A DNA stretch of 27,271 bases from CAZRWD01 sp964603785 (GCA_964603785.1 CAZRWD010000017.1:1-27271); one strand, 5' to 3'; positions 6,756 through 15,647 are shown, numbered from the stretch's first letter. The notes: generated from the sequence alone by a model not told the origin. Numbers and translations: made by a program.

Positions 6756-8561
6756 GTGAGAACCCCTGCTTCTCTGTTTCTTCTTCATTCGGTCTGTCTC
6801 GCAGCTTCCATGACACAGACCGACTGGTCCACCGGTGGCGGGGTCCCCGGACCCGTCACCGACTGGGGCAGCGCTTTCAATGTGTCGACTTCCGTGAGCT
6901 GGTTGGAGTTTCCCGGAGAGATCCACCTCTCCTCGATCCCGATCGCTCCGGCCGGACACACGCTGACCTCGGGCTTCAGCATGGCACTTGCGGTCTATGC
7001 CGCCGACCTCGACGGCGACGGCGACATGGATGTCCTGGGAGCGGCTGGTGGCAACCCTTACTTCACATGGTGGGAGAACACGGACGGCTCCGGCACCAGC
7101 TGGGAGACTCACACCATCGGAGGGAGCTGCGGTGGACCCCGTTCAGTCTACGCCGCCGACATGGACGGCGACGGCGACATGGATGCACTGGGCGCGGCCT
7201 CTAGTAGCGATGACATCATCTGGTGGGACAACGCTGACGGTTCCGGCACCAGCTGGGTCACCCACATCGTGGAAGGGGACTTCGACAATCCATATTCCGT
7301 CCATGCCGCCGACGTCGACGGCGACGGCGACCTGGATATACTGGGCGCGGCTGCGGACGCGGGTGACATAACCTGGTGGGAGAACTCGGACGGCTCAGGG
7401 ACGATCTGGGTAACCCACACCATCGACGGAAACTACAACTTTGCCCACTCCGTCCGTGCCGCCGACCTCGACGGCGACGGCGACGAGGATGTCCTGGGAA
7501 CCGGCAGCGCCGGCATCACCTGGTGGGAGAACACGGACGGCTCCGGCACCATATGGATCGAGCATACCCTGGACGGAAGCGTGGGAACGGCCCGTTCCGC
7601 CAGTGCTGCCGATATGGATTTCGACGGCGACCTGGATGTCCTGGGCGCGCACGACTACGGCTTCGCCTGGTGGGAGAACTCGGACGGCTCCGGCACCGGC
7701 TGGGTCAAACACGTCGTCGACGTGGTCTTCAACACGGGCCAGTCCGTCGATGCGGCCGACATGGACGGCGACGACGACTTGGACCTTCTGGGCGCTTGCT
7801 GGGACCACGGCTTCGCCTGGTGGGAGAACACGGACGGAACGGGCACCAGCTGGGCAACCCACACAACTGATGGACACCCCCATGCAATCTTCGTCCATGC
7901 CGCCGATGTTGACGGCGACGGCGACGCGGATTTCCTGGGCGCGAACCCGTGGGGTAACTGGATCGGGTGGTGGGAGGTCACGGAGTACCTCGGATCCGGA
8001 CACCTGACCGGTTCGATACTGGATGCCGGCCAGGCTGCGGACTGGGGTCAGGTCGGCTGGACCGAATCCCTGCCGGCGTATACCGATCTCTCGATGCGTC
8101 TGCGTGCCGGCAGCGATCCCGGATCGATGGGCTCCTGGGTGCTGGTGGACAACCCCGGCGACCAGATCCCGTCCTTCTTCGACGGGATGCGCTACCTGCA
8201 GTACAGGGTGGATCTCGATTCCGACACCGATGCGAGCCCCTGCATGACGGACATCACTGTCGACTGGACCCCGTATACGGGAATCGAGAGCGAGGGCGTG
8301 GTATGTCCGGGATGTCTGCTTCTCGGCGCCTGCCCCAACCCCGTCACCGGAGCTGCGCAGATCGGGTACTCGGTCCCCGCGATGACGAGGGTCGACCTGA
8401 CGGTGTTCGACCTCTCGGGAAGGATCGTTGCGGGCATGAGCATCGACTCAGGGGAAGGCACGCATTCGTACTTCGTGGGAGAACTCGCTGCGGGGATCTA
8501 TGTCGTGCGGATGAGGGCCGGGGAGTTCGAAGCGGCTGAACGCTTCGTGGTCATCCGCTGA
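6756..8561 (+). CDS. Secreted FG-GAP/VCBS seven-repeat protein with FlgD-like tail
   Basis: 601 residues. The start is GTG at 6756 with GGAGG 5 nt upstream. A weak signal peptide (MRTPASLFLLHSVCLAAS) is followed by seven repeats of about 43 residues, each with a calcium-loop-like [VA]DLDGDGD[ML]D core and a WWEN[TS]DGSGT strand. They run from about residue 79 to 410, as expected of a seven-bladed beta-propeller. Repeats are very similar even at DNA level, suggesting recent internal amplification. Next comes a beta-rich module (about 410-510) with DAGQAADWG and LQYRVDLDSD, and the tail begins near GIESEGV with CPNPVTG, DLSGRIV and the last residues RFVVIR. Probable role: surface or released binding protein; ligand unknown. 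Confidence 0.85.
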   Translation: MRTPASLFLLHSVCLAASMTQTDWSTGGGVPGPVTDWGSAFNVSTSVSWLEFPGEIHLSSIPIAPAGHTLTSGFSMALAVYAADLDGDGDMDVLGAAGGNPYFTWWENTDGSGTSWETHTIGGSCGGPRSVYAADMDGDGDMDALGAASSSDDIIWWDNADGSGTSWVTHIVEGDFDNPYSVHAADVDGDGDLDILGAAADAGDITWWENSDGSGTIWVTHTIDGNYNFAHSVRAADLDGDGDEDVLGTGSAGITWWENTDGSGTIWIEHTLDGSVGTARSASAADMDFDGDLDVLGAHDYGFAWWENSDGSGTGWVKHVVDVVFNTGQSVDAADMDGDDDLDLLGACWDHGFAWWENTDGTGTSWATHTTDGHPHAIFVHAADVDGDGDADFLGANPWGNWIGWWEVTEYLGSGHLTGSILDAGQAADWGQVGWTESLPAYTDLSMRLRAGSDPGSMGSWVLVDNPGDQIPSFFDGMRYLQYRVDLDSDTDASPCMTDITVDWTPYTGIESEGVVCPGCLLLGACPNPVTGAAQIGYSVPAMTRVDLTVFDLSGRIVAGMSIDSGEGTHSYFVGELAAGIYVVRMRAGEFEAAERFVVIR

Positions 8562-8716
8562 CCAGGGACGGAGAAGCCGCACATCTGCCGATACTCTGCG
8601 ATTCTCCCCGGTCGTCCACCCGGCGTTCGATCGAGACGCTCTTCCAGCCGGTCGGATCGGTCTGCACGGCGTACGCCAGGGGGTTGTCTCGACCGACTTG
8701 CAGAGCTGTCCCGCGA

Positions 8717-9604
8717 CTACGGCTGCGGGATCTCCGACAGGTTGAAGTCGACCCAGAAGAGCCCGCACTCCTGGGGCGTCTGGTCCGCAAGGGCCTGACC
8801 GATGGTCAAGGGCGGAGACTCGAGGGTCTCCCACCACGGGCGGTCGCTGTCGTAGCCGTACTGGTAGAAGACGACGCTGGAGGGGAACGCCTCGGCCCAG
8901 GCCTGCATGTCGGCCAGGAAGGCGCTCATGTCCGCGTAGCCCTGCCCGTCGTCCACGAAGATGATGCCGCCCCTGTACCCGGGGGGCATCCAGGCTGGGT
9001 CCCAGTGCTTCAGGTACAGACGGTGGTCCTCGTCGTGGTTCTGCAGGTGCGTCTCCCAGGCGGCGGCCGCGGAGTCGGTCACCGGCGTGCCGGGCTGGCC
9101 CTCGGTGACGTTCCCGTACCACTCGACGTCTACGCCGAAGCCGGCGACGCAGGGATGGTCGCCGTACTGCTGCATCACGATATCGATCAGCGTTCCGACT
9201 TCGGCGTACCCGGGCTCGACCTGCAGGAAGACCTCGATGCCGCACTGGTCGAACCAGGCCAGGTACTCCTCGTGCATGTCCTCGTCCGAGAAGCTGACAT
9301 GAGGGTATACGAGGCTGTCCGGCGTCGGGAACTCCAGGTTGATTCCCTCGATGGACTCGTCCACCGTGCCGACTATCCAGAGGGCCGACGGGGTCGACCC
9401 GGGGAAGGCGCCCGACATGTACTCGATGTACCCCTGCCAGCCCTGCGGATCGGGGTACGGCACGGCCCCGTAGCTGGATGACCTCACGCCCGCGCGGCCG
9501 ACATCCCCTGCGGGTCCGGGTCCTCCTGGCGAGTTCGTCCCGCAGCCGGACAGGGCGAGGAGGACCGAGGCGAGGAGCTGCGCAGAGATTGCCGGTGCGC
9601 GCAT
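8717..9604 (-). CDS. Lipoprotein with TIM-barrel (glycoside-hydrolase-like) appearance, family not assigned
   Basis: 295 residues from the ATG at 9602-9604 (AGG 5 nt upstream). An in-frame GTG at 9626-9628 overlaps the stop of the upstream C25 gene (GTGA) and would add 8 residues; both give a signal peptide with lipobox LSGC. The sequence alternates strands and helices: ALWIVGTVDES, HEEYLAWFDQCGIEVFLQVEP, VAGFGVDVEWYGN, HRLYLKHWDPAWMP, GGIIFVDDGQ, VVFYQYGYDSD and CGLFWVDFN. This resembles a (beta/alpha)8 barrel, and acidic residues end several strands (VEP, DVEWYG, VDDGQ), as in glycoside-hydrolase-like proteins. I cannot name the family or confirm catalysis. The overlap or 20-bp gap with the C25 gene argues for one transcript and shared function in extracellular polymer breakdown or cell-surface work. 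Confidence 0.75.
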   Translation of the reverse strand: MRAPAISAQLLASVLLALSGCGTNSPGGPGPAGDVGRAGVRSSSYGAVPYPDPQGWQGYIEYMSGAFPGSTPSALWIVGTVDESIEGINLEFPTPDSLVYPHVSFSDEDMHEEYLAWFDQCGIEVFLQVEPGYAEVGTLIDIVMQQYGDHPCVAGFGVDVEWYGNVTEGQPGTPVTDSAAAAWETHLQNHDEDHRLYLKHWDPAWMPPGYRGGIIFVDDGQGYADMSAFLADMQAWAEAFPSSVVFYQYGYDSDRPWWETLESPPLTIGQALADQTPQECGLFWVDFNLSEIPQP

Positions 9605-9624
9605 GGGAGCCTTCCGGCCGATCC

Positions 9625-11694
9625 TCACGGCCGTTCACGCACGATGATGACCCTCGATGACGCCATGGAGGAGCCTCGCCTGAGAACCACCGAGTAGCAG
9701 CCGGGGGGAAGAGCCGCCCCCGACTGGTCCAGCCCGTCGAACTGCAGCACTCCGGACTCGCCGGCACCATAGGCCTCGATGCGGCGGACCAGCCTTCCCG
9801 AAAGGTCGTATATCGAGAACGAGCAGGCCCCGGCCCCGGAAGAGGCCCAGGCCATCGTGAAGACGCCGGAGCCGGGGTTGGGCACCGCCGGTCCGAGAAG
9901 GGCGCCCGGCGCGGAAGGTCCGGCTCCGCCCTCGATACCCGTCTGGTGGGTCACGAAGAGGGTGGCGGGGTCGCCGAGCATGTTGTTCTCCTGCAGCACC
10001 CAGTTCTGGCAGGCGATGGACCCCCAGGCCTTGAAGGCGTCCCTGGCCCCCGCCTGCATGTCCCCTATCCTCTCGATCCCGAACACGAACATCATGTTCG
10101 CGAACTGCACCTCGAGGTGTTCGGACGGACCCATGGCCGGGGGCGTCCCCCAGCCGTAGTTGGAGTTGTACATGACGGCGATCGCCCCGCCGTAGGGCCA
10201 CATCATGAGCCGCTCGGCACTGCATCCGTTCACGGAGAGCTGGCCCGGGTTGCAGGCCATCGAGTGGAAGACGGGGAACATCCCCCAGTTGTCCATCCCC
10301 GTGTAGTTCTGGTTGGTGAACATGTTGCCCGGATCGAAGTACCAGTACACCCCCGACGAGGCCCCGTGCCCCTGGGCGCTCACATAGCTGACGCCTTCGT
10401 TCACGAGCTCGATCTGGTTCACGGGATGCCCGGCGGTGGTCTCGTACAGCTTCAGGTCGACCCAGGGGGGCGGCGTCCTCTCCGCTATGGAGTCGCACAC
10501 GAAGCTGCCCCAGTAGCCCCCGGGCTCGACCTCGGGCCAGAGGCCCGCGCCGCAGAGGAGCGCTGTAGTGCGCCACGGACCCTCGGGGGAGGCCGTTTCG
10601 TACTCGATGGTCTTGTCCACCATGGTCTGGATGTGCTGAACCGCATCCGAGCTGAAACGCCCCACCGAGATGTCCGCGAAGTAGTCCACCCAGTCGCTGT
10701 TCTCGCCGTAGAGGTGGTCGCCGTCGCCGTCCCACATCCTGGTGAGGTCGGAGTAGTAGAGGTCGGTCGTCTCGCCGAGGAGCAGGCTGTCCCCGCCGAT
10801 GCGCAGGCTCGAGATGCGCTGCGTCCCGCCCCAGTCGCCCACGAGCAGGGCGTAGACCAGACCCTCGTTCGTGAACCGGTCCTTGAGGAAGTTCCGTATC
10901 TGCTCCTGCGTGTCCCACCCCGCGTAGTTCGCGTAGATCCACTCGGTGGTCACGTATTCCGCCGAGATCCCGCAGGCGTTGCGGTGGTCGACCAGGGGCT
11001 GCAGCGCCGTTTCCAGGGCCGACGAGCCGACGGCCACCCAGACCGTGCCGTCGCGGTAGGAGTCGAGCGGGGGGGCGAAGGCTTCCAGATCCTCGGGATT
11101 GCGCACGACGTGCTGCAGGATCCGCGAAGCCGAGGCGACCTGCATCGGCGTCAGGGCGAACACCGCCGCCGAGGGGTCGGATTCCCAGGTCAGCACCAGC
11201 CTTGCGGAGGTCACGACAGAGAGGGTGCCGGACAGGGGGCTGTACCTGAACGGCGTGAATGCCGCCGTCCCCAGGCGGAAGCCCGTCCTCTCGCCCGTGG
11301 AGACCGAGATCACGCGCTCCGCGGGGAAGGGATCGTCCGACAGGTAGACCAGGGGGTCCCGCACGAACGGCCCCGGCACCCGCCCCAGGGGCACGAGGCG
11401 GACGGGCAGGATGTCGTGCCTGCCGAGCAGCACCTGTTCCGACAGGACATCCAGCGATGCGCCGGTGATCGAAGTCCCCTGGGGGATCACGAAGCAGCGC
11501 GAGACGACCGGGAGATTCGGCTGCCCCTCTTCGAACCCGACTGCCCCTTCGAGGCAGTAGATCACCTCCGCGCCCTCGAAGGAGGAAACCTCCCAATCGC
11601 CTGCGGCCAGCGAGTAGTCGAACACGATCTCCCCGCCGGCGGCCTGGGCCGCGGTGAGGAGGAATGACAGGGCGCAAAGGCGTAACAGGTTCAT
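9625..11694 (-). CDS. C25 (gingipain-like) cysteine peptidase with FlgD-like C-terminal tail
   Basis: 689 residues; ATG at 11692-11694 with GGGGGAGC upstream, leading into a signal peptide (MNLLRLCALSFLLTAAQAAG). A propeptide region (about 20-225) contains GTSITGASLDVLSEQVLLG and FRYSPLSGTLSVV. The peptidase domain holds YALLVGDWGG, DLYYSDLTRMWDGDGDHLYG, catalytic His443 (SAQGHGASS) and catalytic Cys481 (HSMACNPGQL). The tail has VPNPGSGVF, YDLSGRLVRR, CYSVVLRR and a final SSRVIIVRERP. It is a paralogue of the peptidase at 1-1880, with matching motif spacing (His to Cys 38 residues in both). It is first gene of a two-gene unit with the TIM-barrel-like lipoprotein. Substrate preference (Arg, Lys or other) is not readable. 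Confidence 0.9.
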   Translation of the reverse strand: MNLLRLCALSFLLTAAQAAGGEIVFDYSLAAGDWEVSSFEGAEVIYCLEGAVGFEEGQPNLPVVSRCFVIPQGTSITGASLDVLSEQVLLGRHDILPVRLVPLGRVPGPFVRDPLVYLSDDPFPAERVISVSTGERTGFRLGTAAFTPFRYSPLSGTLSVVTSARLVLTWESDPSAAVFALTPMQVASASRILQHVVRNPEDLEAFAPPLDSYRDGTVWVAVGSSALETALQPLVDHRNACGISAEYVTTEWIYANYAGWDTQEQIRNFLKDRFTNEGLVYALLVGDWGGTQRISSLRIGGDSLLLGETTDLYYSDLTRMWDGDGDHLYGENSDWVDYFADISVGRFSSDAVQHIQTMVDKTIEYETASPEGPWRTTALLCGAGLWPEVEPGGYWGSFVCDSIAERTPPPWVDLKLYETTAGHPVNQIELVNEGVSYVSAQGHGASSGVYWYFDPGNMFTNQNYTGMDNWGMFPVFHSMACNPGQLSVNGCSAERLMMWPYGGAIAVMYNSNYGWGTPPAMGPSEHLEVQFANMMFVFGIERIGDMQAGARDAFKAWGSIACQNWVLQENNMLGDPATLFVTHQTGIEGGAGPSAPGALLGPAVPNPGSGVFTMAWASSGAGACSFSIYDLSGRLVRRIEAYGAGESGVLQFDGLDQSGAALPPGCYSVVLRRGSSMASSRVIIVRERP

Positions 11695-11894
11695 GCTGCT
11701 CCCCCGGGGTTGCTTGTCAGCAGGGACACTCGCGGCCGGGGAGCCCGCCGTCAATGATGCGCACCCCTGTCTAGCCCACTGGAGGCCGAGGCCGGGGCGC
11801 TGCACGATGTGACGTTCGGTGCCGCCTGACGCGCAGGGACGCCGGAGACGATGCATATTCACAAGTAAACGCACCTTCTGCCGGGGGGAGTCGT

Positions 11895-12614
11895 ATGAGG
11901 GCATGCCTTTCCGTTCTGCCGGCCGTAGCCGCTGCTGCAGCTGCCGATAGCACATCTCCGCCCGCCGGGAGCCCGACCGGGTATCTGCTCGACCTCGCGG
12001 TCGTGATCATCGGCGTCACGGCCGCCTTCTCGCTCAACTCCTGGCGGGAGCGACGCAAGGATCTGCAGCGCGAGCGCACGTACCTCCTCGGGTTCGAGCG
12101 GGACACGGAATCCGATCTGGCGCAGCTCGCGGAGCTTACCGGGCAGGAGTCTGCGCGAAGCGTGCGTGCGGCATCTTTCATCGATTCGATGAAGGCCGGG
12201 GTGGCGTCGATCGGAGACGCAACCCTCATGATGACCGACATCATGACGATCGTTGGGTTCAAGCCGAACAGGACGACGTTCACCTCGCTGATGAACGCCG
12301 GTCACATGGACGCGACGGGCGACTTCGCCTTCAGGGCCTCGCTGGTGCGCCTTCAGGACGAGTTCGATACCGTTGCAGAGAAGGAGGGCTGGCTCAGGGA
12401 GTTCGTCTCCAGGTTCGCGATGCCCTTCATCTACGACCACATGGACCTGTCGGACGGCAGCTTCACCGGACCGGGCATAGTGGATTCGCCGGGCTTCAGG
12501 AACCTCGTTCTCGGGTACTCCACCCTGCAGTCCCAGAACCTACGGGCATACGAAGAGCTCGGTTCGACGCTGTCCACCTTTCGGGGAGAACTCAGGAGGC
12601 GCCTGAAGCGCTGA
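11895..12614 (+). CDS. DUF6090-like membrane protein
   Basis: 239 residues, ATG at 11895 with GGGGGGAG 4 nt upstream. Near the N-terminus is one membrane segment, LLDLAVVIIGVTAAFSLNSW (about 31-50), followed at once by a basic helix RERRKDLQRERTYLLGFERD. This arrangement (hydrophobic segment ending in LNSW, then charged ERRK...YL..L..D) is typical of the DUF6090 family as I recall it. The remainder is helical and soluble, with amphipathic heptads likely. An Ala/Ser/Pro-rich stretch precedes the membrane segment. Function of the family is not established. It is divergent from the C25 gene and convergent with the VCBS gene at 12720. Confidence 0.7.
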   Translation: MRACLSVLPAVAAAAAADSTSPPAGSPTGYLLDLAVVIIGVTAAFSLNSWRERRKDLQRERTYLLGFERDTESDLAQLAELTGQESARSVRAASFIDSMKAGVASIGDATLMMTDIMTIVGFKPNRTTFTSLMNAGHMDATGDFAFRASLVRLQDEFDTVAEKEGWLREFVSRFAMPFIYDHMDLSDGSFTGPGIVDSPGFRNLVLGYSTLQSQNLRAYEELGSTLSTFRGELRRRLKR

Positions 12615-12719
12615 CGGTCCGGGGCGCGATTCGTAAGGGGGCCGGGTGCAGACTCCCTGGTGCAGTGACATGGCCCGTACGCAGGGCCAAACCCACGGTC
12701 CGGATGACTCCCGTTTCTC

Positions 12720-14096
12720 TCATCTGATGACTGCCACCCGCGTCGATGCGGCGGCGCCACCGGTCTCGACCAGTACGATGAAGATCCCCGGGGAGGGTGC
12801 GCATACGGAAAGGCTGTTCCAGCCGGGTGAGGCCTCCCCCTCGAAGGGGCCGCTCACGAGCCGCCCTGCCAGGTTGAAGAGCCCGAGGGTGTACCGGCAT
12901 GGCTCCCCGACCTCGAAAGCCGCCTCGAAGGCCCCGCTGCAGGGACTGGGACAGGTCCGCAGCACGAGATGCTGGAACGGTGGGGCTTCACCCTGCCCCA
13001 CCGATGTCGAGTCCGTATTCTCCCACAGAGTGATGCAGCCCAATCCGTAGGCGGCGGCGAGCACGTCGAGGTCGCCGTCTTCGTCGATGTCGACGCTCGC
13101 CACCGGTATGACCCCGTCGTACCCCGGGGCGATGCAGTGGCTGGTGAAGTTCTCGGTGCCTCCGTTCTCGAGCCACGAGACGTCATCCGCGTTGTATGCG
13201 GCGCACACGAGATCAATGTCGCCGTCCCCGTCCAGATCGCCCGGTGCGACGAACGTGGGCCAGTCGTAGCCTGTGAGCAGTAAGTGCTTCATGAACGATT
13301 CGGAGCCGTCGTTCTCGTACCACGCCACCTGGTCGGCAGCCCTCGCGGTGGCGACGAGGTCCGTGTCCCCGTCCTGGTCGAGGTCGACGGCGGTGGTCAC
13401 GTGCGCGCCGTCGAAGGCGGTGTCGATGTCGTGCCGGGAGAACGATTCGTTGCCGTCGTTCTCCCACCAGCTCACCGCATCGGCGAGCCGGGCGGCGGAA
13501 GCGATGTCGACATCGCCGTCTCCGTCGAGGTCTGCCGGGTAGGCGGTCCAAACCCCGTCGAGGGAGGATGTCACGACATGGCCGGAGAACGAACCCGATC
13601 CGTTGTTCTCCCACCAGGTCATCCTGTCCAGATCGAACTCCGCCGTGACCAGGTCCTGGTCACCGTCTCCGTCGACATCGGCCGGCAGCACCGAATGGAT
13701 GCCCGTGCACCCCGAGGCCACGTCGTGGGATGTGAAGGCCCCCTGGCCGGAGTTCTCATACCACCTAAGGATTCCGGTCGAGTTCGAGGAGGCTGCGAGG
13801 TCGGTATCGCCGTCCCCGTCCAGGTCCGCCGCCCTGATGAAGATGGCGCCGGACAGGCCGGCGTCGACCGAGTGCGGAGCGAATCCGCCCCCCGTGCGTT
13901 CGAACCACGCCAGCCCCGAGCCCCAGGCGGCGCCTGCCACGTCGGGGTCGCCGTCACTGTCCAGGTCTGCCACGTCGATCGAGTTGGCGCCCGTGAATCC
14001 CGAGGCGACCGTCTGCTCCAGCCAGCCCGCGTTCGCCGTCCGGACGGCCGGCAGGAGGATCAGGACCGCAGCGGACAAAGGCACATGGCGATTCAT
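12720..14096 (-). CDS. Secreted FG-GAP/VCBS seven-repeat protein with FlgD-like tail
   Basis: 458 residues; ATG at 14094-14096, with GGGAGG 7 nt upstream. Signal peptide MNRHVPLSAAVLILLPAVR...ANA. Seven repeats follow (about 38-350), each with a [AV]DLDGDGD[TVI]D calcium-loop core and a W[WYF]EN strand (SWWENDG, AWYENDG, TLWENTD), i.e. a predicted seven-bladed propeller. The C-terminal tail (about 375-458) has CPSPCSG in place of the NP motif, FNLAGRLVSG, GIFIVLVETG and STRVAVIR. It shares the plan of the protein at 6756, but it lacks the extra beta module and its blades have diverged more. A strong promoter with overlapping inverted repeat precedes it, and the TrmB regulator gene lies immediately upstream. 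Confidence 0.87.
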   Translation of the reverse strand: MNRHVPLSAAVLILLPAVRTANAGWLEQTVASGFTGANSIDVADLDSDGDPDVAGAAWGSGLAWFERTGGGFAPHSVDAGLSGAIFIRAADLDGDGDTDLAASSNSTGILRWYENSGQGAFTSHDVASGCTGIHSVLPADVDGDGDQDLVTAEFDLDRMTWWENNGSGSFSGHVVTSSLDGVWTAYPADLDGDGDVDIASAARLADAVSWWENDGNESFSRHDIDTAFDGAHVTTAVDLDQDGDTDLVATARAADQVAWYENDGSESFMKHLLLTGYDWPTFVAPGDLDGDGDIDLVCAAYNADDVSWLENGGTENFTSHCIAPGYDGVIPVASVDIDEDGDLDVLAAAYGLGCITLWENTDSTSVGQGEAPPFQHLVLRTCPSPCSGAFEAAFEVGEPCRYTLGLFNLAGRLVSGPFEGEASPGWNSLSVCAPSPGIFIVLVETGGAAASTRVAVIR

Positions 14097-14143
14097 CTCC
14101 GTCCCTCCCTGTCACCGGGGTCGCCATGGCGCCCCATTTTGTT

Positions 14144-14178
14144 ATTTGCAATATGCAAATGATACGCTGGAGAGTCAA
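14144..14178 (-). promoter_or_regulatory. Promoter of the VCBS gene with inverted-repeat operator over the -10 box
   Basis: Minus strand: -35 TTGACT (14173-14178), 17-bp spacer, -10 CATATT (14150-14155). A 17-bp inverted repeat ATTTGCA-TAT-TGCAAAT (14144-14160) covers the -10 box. The start codon is 47 bp downstream of the repeat. The position suits a repressor; the adjacent TrmB-type regulator is the obvious candidate, since its own promoter has a related site. Confidence 0.7.
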
Positions 14179-14224
14179 CGACAACCCACTGCCTGCCTGC
14201 GAGCGAATGTCTTCCTTCTGCTGG

Positions 14225-15064
14225 TCAGGGTTTCTTCAGCACCTGCTCGAGGGCCGTCTTGCCCGTGTCCTGGTAGCCCCAGACATCCCAGAGGCGGATG
14301 AGCTCGGAGCGGACCTGATCGATGGTGTTCCCCCTGTCACCGAGCATCATGCCGATCCTGTAGAAGAGCGCCTTCACCATGTAGCCGCGGTAGAGGCAGG
14401 CGGACAGGAGGGCGTTGCCGCTCCAGACCGCCTCCCGAAGCTCCTGCATGTCTCTCGACATGAAGGCCAGGAGATACTGGGACCCATCGACGATCAGTAT
14501 GAGGAGGGCGCCGGGCCACCCCTCGGTCACGCTGCTCACCACCTCGCAGCCGGGGGCGTCCATCTCCTCGCGGCCGTGGAGGAGCACCTTCACTCCTCTC
14601 GAGGAGGCGCTTACGGACGAGTCGAGCAATAGCCTCATCGGACCGGCGTCCGCATCCGCCACGATCGACACCCTCGCCCCCTTGGTCATCTCGAGCGCGC
14701 GCGCCATCACCTGGTGAACGCTGTTGAGGTGATACACGCCCTCGTCGGCCCGGGGGGGGTGCATCGCGGCGAGCCCCTTCTCGATCCGCCCCGCGAGGGA
14801 GTCGAGCCGCAGGCCTGCCTGCCTCGTCAGCTCACGCACGGTCACCGCCGAGTAGGTGCGGCTCCCTCCGCCATCGTCGAGGATCAGCGCGCCCTTCACC
14901 ACCAGCGAGTCGATCGCCTTGTAGACATTCGGAGCGGCCTTCCCCAGGGTCTGTGCGATCCTGTATCCGGTCGCGCCGGGCTCGGCCAGGACGGCCAGGT
15001 AGGCGTCGGCCTCCAGGCCCGAGAACCCCAGCTGCATCAGAAGAGAATGGACGGTCTCCTTCAA
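14225..15064 (-). CDS. TrmB-family transcriptional regulator
   Basis: 279 residues. TTG start at 15062-15064, with AGGAGG and a 5-nt spacer; no ATG is better placed. The N-terminal winged helix-turn-helix (about 5-75) reads LGFSGLEADAYLAVLAEPG, then RIAQTLGKAAPNVYKAIDSL and the wing GALILDDGGGSRTYSAV, the order typical of TrmB/sugar-type regulators of archaea and some bacteria. A coiled helix (RLDSLAGRIEKGLAAM) links it to a C-terminal alpha/beta domain with VSIVADADAGPMRLLLD, VKVLLHGREEMD and LLILIVDGSQYLLAF, a probable effector-binding or PLD-like fold. The ligand is unknown. Probably autoregulated (see the promoter at 15103) and controls the VCBS gene downstream. Confidence 0.85.
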   Translation of the reverse strand: MKETVHSLLMQLGFSGLEADAYLAVLAEPGATGYRIAQTLGKAAPNVYKAIDSLVVKGALILDDGGGSRTYSAVTVRELTRQAGLRLDSLAGRIEKGLAAMHPPRADEGVYHLNSVHQVMARALEMTKGARVSIVADADAGPMRLLLDSSVSASSRGVKVLLHGREEMDAPGCEVVSSVTEGWPGALLILIVDGSQYLLAFMSRDMQELREAVWSGNALLSACLYRGYMVKALFYRIGMMLGDRGNTIDQVRSELIRLWDVWGYQDTGKTALEQVLKKP

Positions 15065-15102
15065 GCCTGCCTCCTGGCGTGCATGCCACTGCGAACATGA
15101 TT

Positions 15103-15143
15103 GTTGGCATGGAGCAAATACCGCCGCATGCCATCCCGGTCAA
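15103..15143 (-). promoter_or_regulatory. Promoter of the TrmB-type gene with related operator
   Basis: Minus strand: -35 TTGACC (15138-15143), 17-bp spacer, -10 TATTTG (15115-15120). The 17-bp segment ATTTGCTCCATGCCAAC (15103-15119) matches the inverted repeat upstream of the VCBS gene at 10-11 of 17 positions (ATTTGC in the left arm, TGC-AA in the right) and sits in the same place relative to the -10 box. The start codon is 38 bp downstream. Confidence 0.6.
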
Positions 15144-15647
15144 TGGGCTGCCGGCCACCGCCCGGGCCGGGATGCCCTTCCGGGGAAGGATGCCGGTCTT
15201 GCATCCCGGTCCCGGGGCAAAAACAAGCAGCTGGGCAACCCTATCCGAGGAGACCCCGGGGGCCTTGATCTAGTAGTGATGGGGATCCCGCCGGTGCTGG
15301 TCGACCTGGTGCCGGCAGCATGGGGGGATTGCGCCGGACCACACTCCATGGTACGACAGTTTCACCTTCACACCGGAGAGGTGAACGGCGCTTGCTCTCT
15401 GTAGATGCATCGTCACAGTATGTTGGACAGAGTCGGTATAACACCTGCTGGGCTGGGCAATCCAGACTCTGCAGAATCAGGGTTGTGTCCTACTGAAGGA
15501 CTACCGAGCCCCAGATGCATGAAGCACTCCCGAGCCACTCGTCAGACGATGCTATAACCAATTTCTGCACTATGCATTGCGGGCCTGCGCCAGACAGCCG
15601 GCTCGGAAGCCTTGCACTCTGAGATGCTTCTGAGTAGATTTCCTAGC
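15144..15647. other. Non-coding stretch at the edge of the lower-GC region
   Basis: About 500 bp between the TrmB promoter and the AlbA-type gene. An inverted repeat TTCACCT / AGGTGAA with an 11-nt loop lies at 15361-15385. Reading frames on either strand are short and do not resemble proteins. GC falls from about 15250 onward. No promoter for the gene to the right could be assigned. Confidence 0.5.

Noticed and set aside
15361..15385. Inverted repeat TTCACCT / AGGTGAA as an operator or terminator
   Set aside because: 11-nt loop, no adjacent promoter boxes or U-tract, and not next to a gene end; recorded only as a structure within the non-coding stretch.
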